This document shows, one piece after another, positions 53,291 to 61,388 of a DNA stretch of 64,000 nt. Location: positions 2,628,501 to 2,692,500 of the forward strand of contig NZ_JBFOHP010000002.1 of NCBI RefSeq assembly GCF_040907265.1, in the 5' to 3' direction. The stretch's first letter is position 1, and each line of letters begins with the position of its first letter. The stretch is from Streptomyces sclerotialus (GTDB lineage Bacteria > Actinomycetota > Actinomycetes > Streptomycetales > Streptomycetaceae). A program made the position numbers and the translations under genes. The notes beneath the pieces are model-generated. The model made no database searches, was not told the DNA's origin, and was given only the letters and a program-made list of their open reading frames with translations.

Positions 53291-53578
53291 ATGGCTAAAG
53301 ACCTCGATGTCACATATGAGGACATGCGGGCCGCCGCGAAGAAGATGAACCGCGAGAAGGAGCGCATCGAGGAGAAGCTCCACGACCTGAAGACCTACAT
53401 CGACGGCCTGCTCGAGAAGGGCTTCGTCACCCGGCAGGCGTCGAAGAAGTTCGGCCAGGACTTCGACGAGTTCAAGCAGGGCATGTCGAAGACCAACGAG
53501 GGCCTCGACGGTCTCGCCCAGTACCTGGAGAAGGCGGCGGACTCCTTCGAGAACCTCGACGCGGAGCTCGGCAAGTAA
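53291..53578 (+). CDS. WXG100-family (ESX) protein, divergent from eccC
   Basis: 95 residues from ATG 53291, preceded by GGAAGGGGAG. Two amphipathic helices with a short turn, YEDMRAAAKKMNREKERIEEKL and FDEFKQGMSKTNEGLDGLAQYLEKAADSF, matching the WXG100 pattern. The turn lacks Trp: it reads LLEKGFVTRQ. ESX proteins are secreted as helical-hairpin dimers, normally with a partner; the 88-residue protein at 47957 is a candidate. Divergent from eccC across a 246-base promoter region. Followed by a T-tract terminator. Confidence 0.82.
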   Translation: MAKDLDVTYEDMRAAAKKMNREKERIEEKLHDLKTYIDGLLEKGFVTRQASKKFGQDFDEFKQGMSKTNEGLDGLAQYLEKAADSFENLDAELGK

Positions 53579-53620
53579 GCCGGCGACTGCCACGGTTGAA
53601 GCTGCCCGCGCGCAGCACCG

Positions 53621-53672
53621 GGGGTGAGGGTGGTATCGGCCTGGATAGGCCGGCACCACCCTCACCCCTTTT
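53621..53672 (+). terminator. Rho-independent terminator after the WXG100 gene
   Basis: Arms GGGGTGAGGGTGGT / ACCACCCTCACCCC followed by TTTT, 42 bases after the stop; one of the few terminators in the window with a T-tract. Confidence 0.8.
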
Positions 53673-54010
53673 AGCTTTCAGCGGCACGGGGTAAGGGGTG
53701 TATTGGGTGGCCGGACCGCCGCCCCGAGAATTCACACGCCTTTTCCCTCTTTCCATGCCTCCCTTACGGCGCGGCCACAGAATATTCACAAGAGAGGCAG
53801 CCGGAGATCCGATCGCTGTCCGGATTGATGAGTTTTCGTGATTCTTGCCCTGTGGTCCCGGTCACGGCCGTGGCGAATTGCGCCGTGCGGAGAACTCGAC
53901 GACTCACCGGCAACGAAGGAAACGGCGCCCGGGAGGCATGTGGAGCAGGCCGACGTGCCGCACGGCGCACGGCCGCCCGGCCGACGTGCCGGTGCAGGAA
54001 AGGGGATGGC
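53673..54010. other. Gene-free stretch between the WXG100 terminator and the 3' end of rnpB
   Basis: 338 bases with no convincing gene. It includes an AT-richer patch (about 53740-53850) unlike the flanks. Either the trailer of the RNase P RNA transcript or remnant sequence; nothing specific is visible. Confidence 0.4.
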
Positions 54011-54422
54011 GGCGGACGAGTCGGCCTGTACGCCGGGTTCTGTCTCCCGGGGCCCTCGCGGGCCTCGGGGAGGCGGCCATCCATCTAGGGCTGCCGTTGC
54101 CGGCAGCCTCGTGCGGTCCACCCGCGGACTCGGGCGGGCAGCCCTCGATCATCCGCGCAGGGCCGTCGTGCGACGGCCCCTCTTGACCTTGCTCCAGGTG
54201 GGGTTTACCTAGCCCTCCGAGTCACCTCGGAGGCTGGTGGTCTCTTACACCACCGTTTCACCCTTACCGGAGCCTCGCGGCCCCGGCGGTCTGCTTTCTG
54301 TGGCACTGTCCCGCGGGTCACCCCGGGTGGGCGTTACCCACCACCCTGCCCTGTGGAGCCCGGACGTTCCTCGGGGAGGTCCGAAGACCCCCACGCGACC
54401 GCCCGGCCGGCTCGTCCGCCGT
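54011..54422 (-). ncRNA. rnpB: RNase P RNA (bacterial class A)
   Basis: The minus strand has the conserved core of the ribozyme in order. GAGGAACGTCCGGGCTCCAC and CAGGGCAGGGTGGTGGGTAA lie near the 5' end. Then CAGTGCCACAGAAAGC, GTAAGGGTGAAACGGTGGTG and AGGTAAACCCCACCTGGAG follow. CTAGATGGATGG and GAGACAGAACCCGGCGTACA lie near the 3' end. Helix P1 is formed by GGCGGACGAG at 54411-54420 and its complement at 54011-54020. About 410 nt, typical for Streptomyces. It processes the 5' ends of tRNAs. The ends are set by P1 and may be off by a few bases. Confidence 0.95.
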
Positions 54423-54429
54423 GCCGACC

Positions 54430-54435
54430 ATCGTA
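54430..54435 (-). promoter_or_regulatory. -10 element of rnpB
   Basis: Minus strand TACGAT, about 8 bases upstream of the predicted 5' end of the RNase P RNA. The matching -35 is not obvious. Confidence 0.45.
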
Positions 54436-54494
54436 CCCGCACGCCACGGCGGGCCGTCCCCGGCCACTGCCGCTGCCACCGCCACCGCCGCGTC

Positions 54495-54515
54495 CTTGAC
54501 CTTGTCGCAGCGTCA
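54495..54515 (+). promoter_or_regulatory. MerR-type operator upstream of the MerR regulator
   Basis: TTGAC ... GTCAA inverted repeat with an 11-base spacer. The -35 TTGACC (54495-54500) is followed after 19 bases by TCTACT, the long spacing of MerR-controlled promoters. Autoregulation of the downstream gene is inferred. Confidence 0.5.
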
Positions 54516-54568
54516 ACGTTTCTACTGTTCGCCATGGAGACGGAGAACTCGTACACCGGACGGCCGGC

Positions 54569-55390
54569 ATGAGGATCGGCGAGCTGGCGGCGCTGGCCGG
54601 GGTCAGCACCCGGACCGTACGCCACTACCACCACCTGGGGCTGCTGCCCGAGCCGGAGCGCCGGGCCAACGGCTACCGGGAGTACGCGCTGCGGGACGCC
54701 GTACTGCTGACGCGGGTGCGGCGCCTCACCGAGCTGGGGCTCGGCCTGGACGAGGTGCGGGACGTACTGGCCGAGGACGCCCGACGCGACCTCCAGGAGG
54801 TACTGACCGAGCTGGACGCGGATCTGGCCCGGCAGGAGGCGGACCTCCGCGAGCGGCGGCAGCGGCTGGGCACGCTGCTGCGCCGGGCCGAGGAGCACGG
54901 CGGTCTGCCCGCCGAGGGCCCGGTGTCCGAGGAGCTGGCGGACGTCTTCAAGAAGATGGCGCACGCGTCTGCCGCGCGTCCGGGCCCGGAGCCCGCGATG
55001 GCCGCCAAAGAGCGGGAGCTGATGACGCTGTTCGAGGGGATGGGCGCGGCGACGGAGCAGGTGTCACAGCTGCTCGGCGCGGCGTTCGACGACCCCGGGG
55101 CGATGGACCGCGCGTACGAGGTGTACGCGCTGCTGGACGAACTGGCGGAGGCCGAGGTGGACGACCCGAGGGTGGCGCGGGCCGCACGACAGCTGTACGA
55201 GTGCCTGCCGGACGAGGTCAGCGCCGAGCTGGCCGCCGGCGCGCACCAGGCGCTGGCCGCGGAGGACGCCAGGCCCGGGGACCGGACGGGGGCGCGGGCC
55301 CTGCTCGACGCCTTCTACGCGTCCTTCGCACCCGCTCAGGCCGCGGCCTTCCGGCAGGCGATCCGTCTCTTCGTGGAGCGTGCGGGATGA
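54569..55390 (+). CDS. MerR-family regulator
   Basis: 273 residues from ATG 54569. The N-terminal MerR winged helix-turn-helix reads MRIGELAALAGVSTRTVRHYHHLGLL then RRANGYREYALRDAVLL, and is followed by the dimerisation helix (LLRRAEEHGG end). A longer C-terminal region of about 150 residues could bind an effector; no Cys pair of a metal sensor is visible, so a small-molecule sensor of the TipA/BmrR kind is more likely. Its stop overlaps the membrane-protein gene (ATGA), so the two are co-expressed. Confidence 0.88.
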   Translation: MRIGELAALAGVSTRTVRHYHHLGLLPEPERRANGYREYALRDAVLLTRVRRLTELGLGLDEVRDVLAEDARRDLQEVLTELDADLARQEADLRERRQRLGTLLRRAEEHGGLPAEGPVSEELADVFKKMAHASAARPGPEPAMAAKERELMTLFEGMGAATEQVSQLLGAAFDDPGAMDRAYEVYALLDELAEAEVDDPRVARAARQLYECLPDEVSAELAAGAHQALAAEDARPGDRTGARALLDAFYASFAPAQAAAFRQAIRLFVERAG

Positions 55391-56031
55391 ACCGGGGGCG
55401 GGCGCTGCGTCTGCTGCTCGCGCACGAGGGGCGGTGGCTGGCCAGCCTGGGGATGTGGGTGGTGCGGCGGCAGGACGGCGCGGGCCCGGGAGCGCGCGAG
55501 GTACGTGCCTTCGGGTACGCACGGGCGCAGGCCCCGTTGGTGCTCGGCTTCGCCTTCGTGTGCCTCGTCGAGACCGTCGGCGTCTCCTTCCTGCTCGCGG
55601 ACCACCCCACGCTCCACTGGATCGTGCTGGTGCTGGACGTCTACACGGTGCTGATGGCGGTCGGGATGCACACCGCCGCGGTGACCCGGCCGCATCTGCT
55701 GGGCCCCGAGGGGCTGCGCATACGGAACGGCGCCCGGCTCGACGCCACCGTCCCCGTGGAGCTGATCAGCACCGTGCGGCGCGACCTCCGCTTCCCGAAG
55801 GACAAGCCGCCCGCCGGCGTCCTGGAGGCGGCCGTCGCCGGGCAGACCTCGGTGACACTGGAGCTGTCGGCGCCGGTCACGGTCGTACGGCGGTTCCTGG
55901 GGGCGCCCGAGGAGGTGCGTACGGTCCGCTTCCACGCGGACGACTCACGGGCGGCGGTGACGGCCCTGCGGGCGGCGGCCGAGGCGGCGCGGGAGGCGGG
56001 CGCCGCCGAGCCGGAGCCGGCCGCCTCCTGA
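55387..56031 (+). CDS. Hypothetical membrane protein coupled to the MerR regulator
   Basis: 214 residues from ATG 55387, overlapping the MerR stop as ATGA. Two hydrophobic helices (PLVLGFAFVCLVETVGVSFLL and HWIVLVLDVYTVLMAVGMH), then a soluble C-terminal part with strands (LLGPEGLRIRNGARLDATVPVELISTVRRDL, VTLELSAPVTVVRRFLGAPEEVRTV) like a small PH-type or YdbT-like fold. A Glu/Ala-rich tail ends it. Function unknown; co-translation suggests the regulator senses a signal related to this protein. Confidence 0.7.
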   Translation: MNRGRALRLLLAHEGRWLASLGMWVVRRQDGAGPGAREVRAFGYARAQAPLVLGFAFVCLVETVGVSFLLADHPTLHWIVLVLDVYTVLMAVGMHTAAVTRPHLLGPEGLRIRNGARLDATVPVELISTVRRDLRFPKDKPPAGVLEAAVAGQTSVTLELSAPVTVVRRFLGAPEEVRTVRFHADDSRAAVTALRAAAEAAREAGAAEPEPAAS

Positions 56032-56055
56032 CGCGCCGGGCGGTCAGGCCCGCGC

Positions 56056-57516
56056 TCAGGCCGGTACGAAGCGGACCGGTGCGCGGCCCGGGTCCGCGGC
56101 GGTGAGCCGGACCCGGAGGGGGTGGCCGAGGGGCAGCGGCGGGGCGTCGGGAGCGGCGTCCACGCGGCCGACGACCGCCGGGGCACAGAGGTGGACGGTG
56201 CCCTGGCGGGGCCGGTCCTCGTGGACGTCGACGACGTAGCCGTCGAAGAGCTCACCGACCCGGTCGTGCAGGACCGCCGCCTCGACCAGGTCCACGCACT
56301 CCCGCTCGACACGGTGGGCGCGCCGGCCGCCCTCCGCCATCTCCCCCGGCAGTGCGGGCAGCGCCGCCCGTACCCGGTCCGGTGCCGGCTCCCCCGCCGC
56401 CGCTGCCAGGCACAGCTCGGCGACGTACCGGTCGACGAGGCGGCGCAGCGGCGCCGTGGCGTGCGCGTACGGTGCGGCGACCGCGGAGTGCACCGCGTCG
56501 CCGGGCGCGGGCGCCGTGCCGTCGAAGACCGTGTAGTCCGCGCCGCGCAGCAGGGAGGTGCACTCCTGGAGGAACGCGGCGTGGGTGGCGCGGTCCGGGT
56601 CGAGGCCGCGGATCAGCGTCGCGTACGAGGTGTGGTGCGGCCAGTCGATGCCCAGCGCGTGGGCGGTACGGCGCAGCCGGCCGACCGCGCCGTCGGGCGC
56701 GTGGGGCAGGGTGCGCAGGATCCCGGTGCCGGATTCGAGCATGAGCCCGGCCGCGGCCATGCCGGTGAGCAGCGAGATCTGTGCGTTCCAGCCGTCGGCG
56801 GGCAACGGGGCCCGGTAGCTGAGGCGGTAACGGCCGTCGCGCCCCACGATCTCCTGCTCGGGCACGTTCAGCGAGATGCCGCCGCGGTCCCGTTCGCGCT
56901 CCTCGCGCAGCTGGCCGATGTCGCGGAGGAGGGAGAGCGGTTCCGCCGCGGTGCCGGACTCGATGGCACGCTGCACGCCCTCGTGGTCGAGCCGGGCGCG
57001 GGAACGGACGACGGCCCGCCGCACGTCCGTGGTGACGAGCGCGCCGTACTCGTCCAGGTCGAGCCGCCAGAGGACGGCGGGCCGGTCCTGGTCGGGCAGC
57101 AGGCCGGCGGCGCCCTCGCCGAGGACGGGCGGGTGCAGGGGGACCCGCCCGTCGGGGAAGTACAGGGTCTGCACGCGGCGGTGCGCCTCGGCGTCCAGCG
57201 CGCCCCCGGGGGTGACGAACGCGGCGACGTCGGCGATGGCGTAGTGCACGCGGAAGCCGCCCGGTTCCCGCCGCGCGAGGTACATCGCCTGGTCGAGGTC
57301 GGTGGCGCCGGGCGGGTCGATGGTGAACAGCGGGAGGCCGGTCGCGTCCTCGGCCGGCAGCCGTGGGGCACGCGCGGCGTCGGCCGCCTCCGCCATGGCC
57401 TCGGCCGGGAAGTCCGCCGGGATCTCCGCGCGTGCCCGCAGCTCCCGCAGCGCTCCGCACAGCGGGGCGGTGTCCTCGGGGGATTCGTCGGTCACACGCA
57501 TCGGACGACGGGGCAT
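56056..57516 (-). CDS. RNB-domain 3'-5' exoribonuclease (RNase II/R family)
   Basis: 486 residues. Starts as MPRRPMRVTD; ATG 57501 is an alternative. The RNB catalytic block TIDPPGATDLDQAMYLARRE carries three of the four usual metal-binding acids, with Gln in the fourth position. The domain then continues with FRVHYAIADVAAFVTPGG, LYFPDGRVPLHPPVLGEGAAGLLP and, further on, DYTVFDGTAP plus a cluster ATAPLRRLVDRYV. There is only a short cold-shock-type lead and a C-terminal S1-like tail; it is compact compared with full RNase R. Degrades structured RNA to small fragments. Convergent with the MerR-coupled membrane-protein gene. Confidence 0.9.
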   Translation of the reverse strand: MPRRPMRVTDESPEDTAPLCGALRELRARAEIPADFPAEAMAEAADAARAPRLPAEDATGLPLFTIDPPGATDLDQAMYLARREPGGFRVHYAIADVAAFVTPGGALDAEAHRRVQTLYFPDGRVPLHPPVLGEGAAGLLPDQDRPAVLWRLDLDEYGALVTTDVRRAVVRSRARLDHEGVQRAIESGTAAEPLSLLRDIGQLREERERDRGGISLNVPEQEIVGRDGRYRLSYRAPLPADGWNAQISLLTGMAAAGLMLESGTGILRTLPHAPDGAVGRLRRTAHALGIDWPHHTSYATLIRGLDPDRATHAAFLQECTSLLRGADYTVFDGTAPAPGDAVHSAVAAPYAHATAPLRRLVDRYVAELCLAAAAGEPAPDRVRAALPALPGEMAEGGRRAHRVERECVDLVEAAVLHDRVGELFDGYVVDVHEDRPRQGTVHLCAPAVVGRVDAAPDAPPLPLGHPLRVRLTAADPGRAPVRFVPA

Positions 57517-57665
57517 GGCACGAGACTAGGACAAATCCCTCCTGAGGGCCGTCAAGCGGCACCTCCTGGGGCCGTCAGGCGCCCTCGCGGCGACGGCATA
57601 GGGTTCTCGGGGGCCGCCCACCCGGCGGCCCGCCCCGTGCCCGTACCGCCGTAAGGAGAACGACC

Positions 57666-58466
57666 GTGCTCACGCTGCTGCCGCCGTCCGAGGGCAAGGC
57701 CGACGGGCAGGACGGCGCGGCCCCGCTGGACGTGGCCGCGCTGTCGCTGCCGGGCCTCGCGCCCGCCCGTGAGGCCGTGCTGACCGAGCTGGTCGAGCTG
57801 TGTGCGGCGGACGCCGGCAAGGCGCAGGAGGTACTGGGCCTGAGCGAGGGCCTGAAGGGCGAGGTCGCGAAGAACGCCGCACTGCGCACCGCCGGCACCC
57901 GCCCGGCGGGCGAGATCTACACCGGTGTGCTGTACGACGCCCTGGGGCTGGCCACGCTGGACAAGAAGGCGCGGCAGCTGGCGGAGCGGTCGCTGCTGGT
58001 CTTCTCCGGGCTGTGGGGCGCGGTGGGCATCGCCGACCGCATCCCCTCGTACCGCTGCTCGATGGGCGTGAAGCTGCCGGGCCTGGGCGCACTGGGCGCG
58101 TACTGGCGGGGCCCGATGGCGGAGGTCATGCCTGCCGCGGCCGGGGACGAGCTGGTGCTGGACCTGCGGTCGTCGGCGTACGCGTCGGCGTGGAAGCCGA
58201 AGGGCGAGGTCGCCGAGCGGACGGCGACGGTACGGGTGCTCCAGTCGAAGATCGTGAACGGGGTCGAGAAGCGCTCCGTGGTCAGCCACTTCAACAAGGC
58301 GACCAAGGGCCGGATGGTCCGCGACCTGCTCTCCGCCGGACTCGATCCGGCAAGCCCGGCGGAGCTGGTGGAGGCGCTGCGTGGGCTGGACTACACGGTC
58401 GAGGCGCAGGCCCCGGTGAAGGCCGGCAAGCCGTGGGCGCTGGACGTGATCGTCACCGAGCTCTGA
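57666..58466 (+). CDS. yaaA: Peroxide stress protein YaaA (DUF328) family
   Basis: 266 residues from GTG 57666, with AAGGAG upstream. The N terminus MLTLLPPSEGKADG and the block FSGLWGAVGIADRIPSYRCSMGVKLPG are the signature of YaaA, which lowers free iron during hydrogen-peroxide stress and binds DNA. Length is close to the E. coli protein, with a central Pro/Ala-rich variation. Single gene upstream of the aldolase gene. Confidence 0.9.
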   Translation: MLTLLPPSEGKADGQDGAAPLDVAALSLPGLAPAREAVLTELVELCAADAGKAQEVLGLSEGLKGEVAKNAALRTAGTRPAGEIYTGVLYDALGLATLDKKARQLAERSLLVFSGLWGAVGIADRIPSYRCSMGVKLPGLGALGAYWRGPMAEVMPAAAGDELVLDLRSSAYASAWKPKGEVAERTATVRVLQSKIVNGVEKRSVVSHFNKATKGRMVRDLLSAGLDPASPAELVEALRGLDYTVEAQAPVKAGKPWALDVIVTEL

Positions 58467-58525
58467 CCGGAGCCCGCACGCCCGGGAGGCGTCACCGCCT
58501 CACAGCATCGCCGCATTGCAGCATG

Positions 58526-58541
58526 CGCAACGCCCGTTGCG
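58526..58541. promoter_or_regulatory. Palindrome upstream of the KDPG aldolase gene
   Basis: Perfect inverted repeat CGCAACG-CC-CGTTGCG, 30 bases before the GTG start. A likely operator of a LacI-, IclR- or GntR-type regulator that is not encoded in this window. Confidence 0.45.
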
Positions 58542-58571
58542 AAGAATGTGCCCGGGGCGCACTATGAACCC

Positions 58572-59228
58572 GTGACTAGTGCTGCCTCTGCTTCCGCCTC
58601 CCCCGCTTCCGAAGGCTCCGTCCTCGGCCTGGCCCCCGTCGTCCCCGTCGTCGTCCTGGAGGACGCCGCCGACGCCGTACCGCTCGCCCGTGCGCTCGTC
58701 GCGGGCGGCCTGCCCGCGATCGAGGTGACGCTGCGCACCCCGGCGGCGCTGGACTCCATCCGGGCGATCGCGGCCGAGGTTCCGGACGCGGTGGTCGGCG
58801 CGGGCACGGTGATCACGCCCGCGCAGGTCGCGGAGACCGTCGCGGCGGGCGCCCGCTTCCTGGTGAGCCCGGGCTGGTCGCCGCGGCTGGTCGGCGCGAT
58901 GAAGGACTCCGGGGTGCCGTTCCTGCCCGGCGTCTCCACCACGTCCGAGGTCGTGACGCTGCTGGAGGAGGGCGTCACGGAGATGAAGTTCTTCCCGGCG
59001 GAGGCCGCGGGCGGCACGGCGTACCTGAAGTCGCTGGCCTCGCCGCTCCCCCAGGCCCGGTTCTGCCCGACGGGCGGCATCAAGGCGGCCAACGCGCCGG
59101 AGTACCTCGCCCTGCCGAACGTCGCCTGCGTGGGCGGCACGTGGATGCTCCCGGCGGACGCGGTACGCACCAAGGACTGGGACCGGGTCGCGCGGCTGGC
59201 GGCCGAGGCGGCTGCGCTGCGCCCCTGA
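58572..59228 (+). CDS. eda: 2-keto-3-deoxy-6-phosphogluconate / 4-hydroxy-2-oxoglutarate aldolase
   Basis: 218 residues from GTG 58572. TIM-barrel class I aldolase: AIEVTLRTPAAL (catalytic Glu), GAGTVITPAQV, FLPGVSTTSEV, Schiff-base Lys in VTEMKFFPAEAAGG, then CPTGGIKAANAPEYL. It splits KDPG to pyruvate and glyceraldehyde-3-phosphate in the Entner-Doudoroff pathway, or 4-hydroxy-2-oxoglutarate in other contexts. No edd gene is adjacent. A palindrome upstream may be its operator. Confidence 0.92.
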   Translation: MTSAASASASPASEGSVLGLAPVVPVVVLEDAADAVPLARALVAGGLPAIEVTLRTPAALDSIRAIAAEVPDAVVGAGTVITPAQVAETVAAGARFLVSPGWSPRLVGAMKDSGVPFLPGVSTTSEVVTLLEEGVTEMKFFPAEAAGGTAYLKSLASPLPQARFCPTGGIKAANAPEYLALPNVACVGGTWMLPADAVRTKDWDRVARLAAEAAALRP

Positions 59229-59345
59229 GGAGCGCGGCACCGCTGCGCCCTTCAGAGGCGCGGCACCGCTGCGCCCTTCAGGGGCGCGGGAAACTGCGCG
59301 ACCGGTCACGACGGCGCGGCGGTCGGCAGCCGGGGCACAGCCCCG
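59229..59345. repeat. Dispersed intergenic repeat of the Streptomyces GCGCG type
   Basis: Two tandem near-copies of GCGCGGCACCGCTGCGCC with the tail CTTCAG (about 59231-59281) run into GGGGCGCGGGAAACTGCGCG. That is the core of a small repeat I know from many Streptomyces intergenic regions, typically next to gene ends. Other copies were not searched for here. Confidence 0.55.
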
Positions 59346-59369
59346 CCCCCGTAGCCGCGTCGGCCGGGC

Positions 59370-60638
59370 TCACCGCAGGTGAGAAGTGTCGTTCAACAGT
59401 CGCAGTGACGCGTTGCCGTCCGCGTAGTACGCGATCGCCGACAGCGACGCCGCGGAGAGTTCCATACGGAACAGCGCCTCCGGCGGGGCGCCCAGCGCCA
59501 GCCGGACCAGGGTCTTGACCGGCGTCACGTGGGTGACCAGCAGGACCGTCTTCCCGGCGTACCGGGCCCTGAGCTTGTCGCGGGTGAGCTCGACCCGGCG
59601 GGCCACGGCCGCGAACGACTCGCCGCCGCCGGTCGGTTCGGCCTTGTCGGAGGCGAGCCAGGCGTTCAGGTCGGCCGGGTGGCGCTCGCGCACCTCGGAG
59701 AAGGTCAGGCCTTCCCACGCGCCGAAATCCGTCTCGCGCAGTCCGTCCTCGACGCGCACGTCCAGGCCGAGCCGGTCGGCGATCGTCTCCGCGGTCTCCC
59801 GGCAGCGTCGCAGCGGCGAGCTGACGACCGCCTGGACCGTGCCGCGTACGGCGAGCGCGGCGGCCGCCTCGCGGGCCTGGAGGCGGCCGGCGGCGGAGAG
59901 TTCGGGGTCCGAGCCGCCGCTGCCGGAGAACCGCTTCTCCGGGGTCAGCGCGGTCTCGCCGTGCCGCAGCAGCACGAAGGTGGTCGGGGTGCCCAGGTCG
60001 GCAGGGGCGGCCCAGCCGGACGACGGGGCGGCGGTGACGGCGGCGTCCGGGCCGGCAGCCTGCGGCTCGGCCGCCGCACCCAGGGGGCCGACTGTCGCGC
60101 CCTGCGGACCGGCCGTCACGCCCTGCGGACCGGTCGTAGCGCCCTGCGGGTCGGCCGTCGCGCCCGCCGGCTCACGAGGGCCCGTGGCGAGCGCCGCCTT
60201 CGACGTGCCCGGCTCCCACTGGCGGCCTGCCGCGCCCGCGTCCATCGCTTCGTTGGCGAGCCGGTCGGCGTGCTTGTTCTGCGCGCGGGGAATCCACTCG
60301 TACGTGACCCGGTCCGGCGGGAAGACCGCCCTGGCGGCGGCCGCGAGCGGCTGCATGTCCGGGTGCTTGATCTTCCAGCGCCCGGACATCTGCTCGACGA
60401 CGAGCTTGGAGTCCATCCGGACTCTGATCTCCGCCTCGGGGTCGAGGGCGTACGCGGCACGCAGCCCGGCCACCAGCCCCTTGTACTCGGCGACGTTGTT
60501 CGTGGCCGTACCGAGGTACTCGGCGGCCTCGGCCAGCGTCTCGCCGGTCCCGGGGTCGATGACGACGGCGCCGTACCCGGCGGGCCCGGGATTGCCCCGG
60601 GAACCGCCGTCCGCCTCGACGATGAACGTCCGCGGCAT
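59370..60638 (-). CDS. Bifunctional RNase H / acid phosphatase (CobC-like) protein
   Basis: 422 residues. The N-terminal RNase HI domain (EADGGSRGNPG with Asp10, NNVAEYKGL with Glu51, RMDSKLVVEQMSG with Asp75) degrades RNA in RNA-DNA hybrids. A low-complexity linker follows (TGPQGVTAGPQGATVG repeats, about 60060-60140). The C-terminal histidine-phosphatase (CobC/PGM) domain has the LLRHGETALTPEKRFSG motif. It stands in the tandem order with the zinc-ribbon gene downstream of NIF3, a block I recall as conserved in Streptomyces and mycobacteria. Confidence 0.93.
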   Translation of the reverse strand: MPRTFIVEADGGSRGNPGPAGYGAVVIDPGTGETLAEAAEYLGTATNNVAEYKGLVAGLRAAYALDPEAEIRVRMDSKLVVEQMSGRWKIKHPDMQPLAAAARAVFPPDRVTYEWIPRAQNKHADRLANEAMDAGAAGRQWEPGTSKAALATGPREPAGATADPQGATTGPQGVTAGPQGATVGPLGAAAEPQAAGPDAAVTAAPSSGWAAPADLGTPTTFVLLRHGETALTPEKRFSGSGGSDPELSAAGRLQAREAAAALAVRGTVQAVVSSPLRRCRETAETIADRLGLDVRVEDGLRETDFGAWEGLTFSEVRERHPADLNAWLASDKAEPTGGGESFAAVARRVELTRDKLRARYAGKTVLLVTHVTPVKTLVRLALGAPPEALFRMELSAASLSAIAYYADGNASLRLLNDTSHLR

Positions 60639-60644
60639 CGCGGC

Positions 60645-61388
60645 TTACAGGCCCGAGTCGGGCGTGCGGACCAGGATGCGGCTGCAGTTCTCGCAGCGCA
60701 CGACCTTGTCGGCGGCGGCGGCCCGCACGTCGTTCAGTTCGGTGATGTCCAGCTCCAGGCGGCAGCCCTCGCAGCGGCGCTGGTAGAGGCGGGCAGCGCC
60801 GACGCCGCCCTGCTTCTCCCGCAGCCGGTCGTACAGCTTCAGCAGGTCGGCGGGGATGTCGGCGACGGTGAGTTCGCGCTCCTTGGTGACGGTGGCGGCC
60901 TCGTCGTCGATCTCGGCGAAGACGGCGTCCCGGCGGGCGACGGCGTCGGCGACCTTGGCCTGGATGGCCTGCACGCGCTCGGTCAGCTCGGTGACGCGCT
61001 CCTGCGCGGACTCGCGGCGTTCCATGACCTCCAGGACGACCTCTTCCAGGTCGCTCTGGCGCTTGGCGAGCGAGGCGATCTCGCGCTGGAGGTTCTCCAG
61101 GTCCTTGGGCGAGGTGATCGCGCCGGAGTCCAGGCGCTGCTGGTCGCGGGCGGCGCGCTGGCGCACCTGGTCCACGTCCTGCTCGGCCTTGGTCTGCTCG
61201 CGGGCGGTGTCGCTCTCCTCGGTCTGCGCGGCGACGAGGAGGTCGCGCTGCTGGGTGAGGTCGCCCTCCAGGGTCTGGAGCTCGGCCAGCTCGGGGAGGT
61301 TCTTGCGCTTGTGCGCGAGCTGGGTGAGGCGGAGGTCCAGGGACTGGACGTCCAGGAGGCGGATCTGGTCTGCGGGCGCGGCGTTCAG
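60645..61388 (-). CDS. C4-type zinc-ribbon protein with long coiled coil, CTG start
   Basis: 247 residues. A helical coiled-coil body (about 20-190), beginning LLDVQSLDLRLTQLAHKRKNLPEL, with heptad repeats; then a C-terminal zinc ribbon: RRCEGCRLELDI and RCENCSRILVR (four Cys). The start is CTG at 61388, with AGGAG seven bases upstream, in a CTGA overlap with the NIF3-like stop. No ATG, GTG or TTG lies before the conserved residues NAAPADQIRLLD. Family function is unclear (nucleic-acid-binding or RNase-H partner). Confidence 0.85.
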   Translation of the reverse strand: MNAAPADQIRLLDVQSLDLRLTQLAHKRKNLPELAELQTLEGDLTQQRDLLVAAQTEESDTAREQTKAEQDVDQVRQRAARDQQRLDSGAITSPKDLENLQREIASLAKRQSDLEEVVLEVMERRESAQERVTELTERVQAIQAKVADAVARRDAVFAEIDDEAATVTKERELTVADIPADLLKLYDRLREKQGGVGAARLYQRRCEGCRLELDITELNDVRAAAADKVVRCENCSRILVRTPDSGL

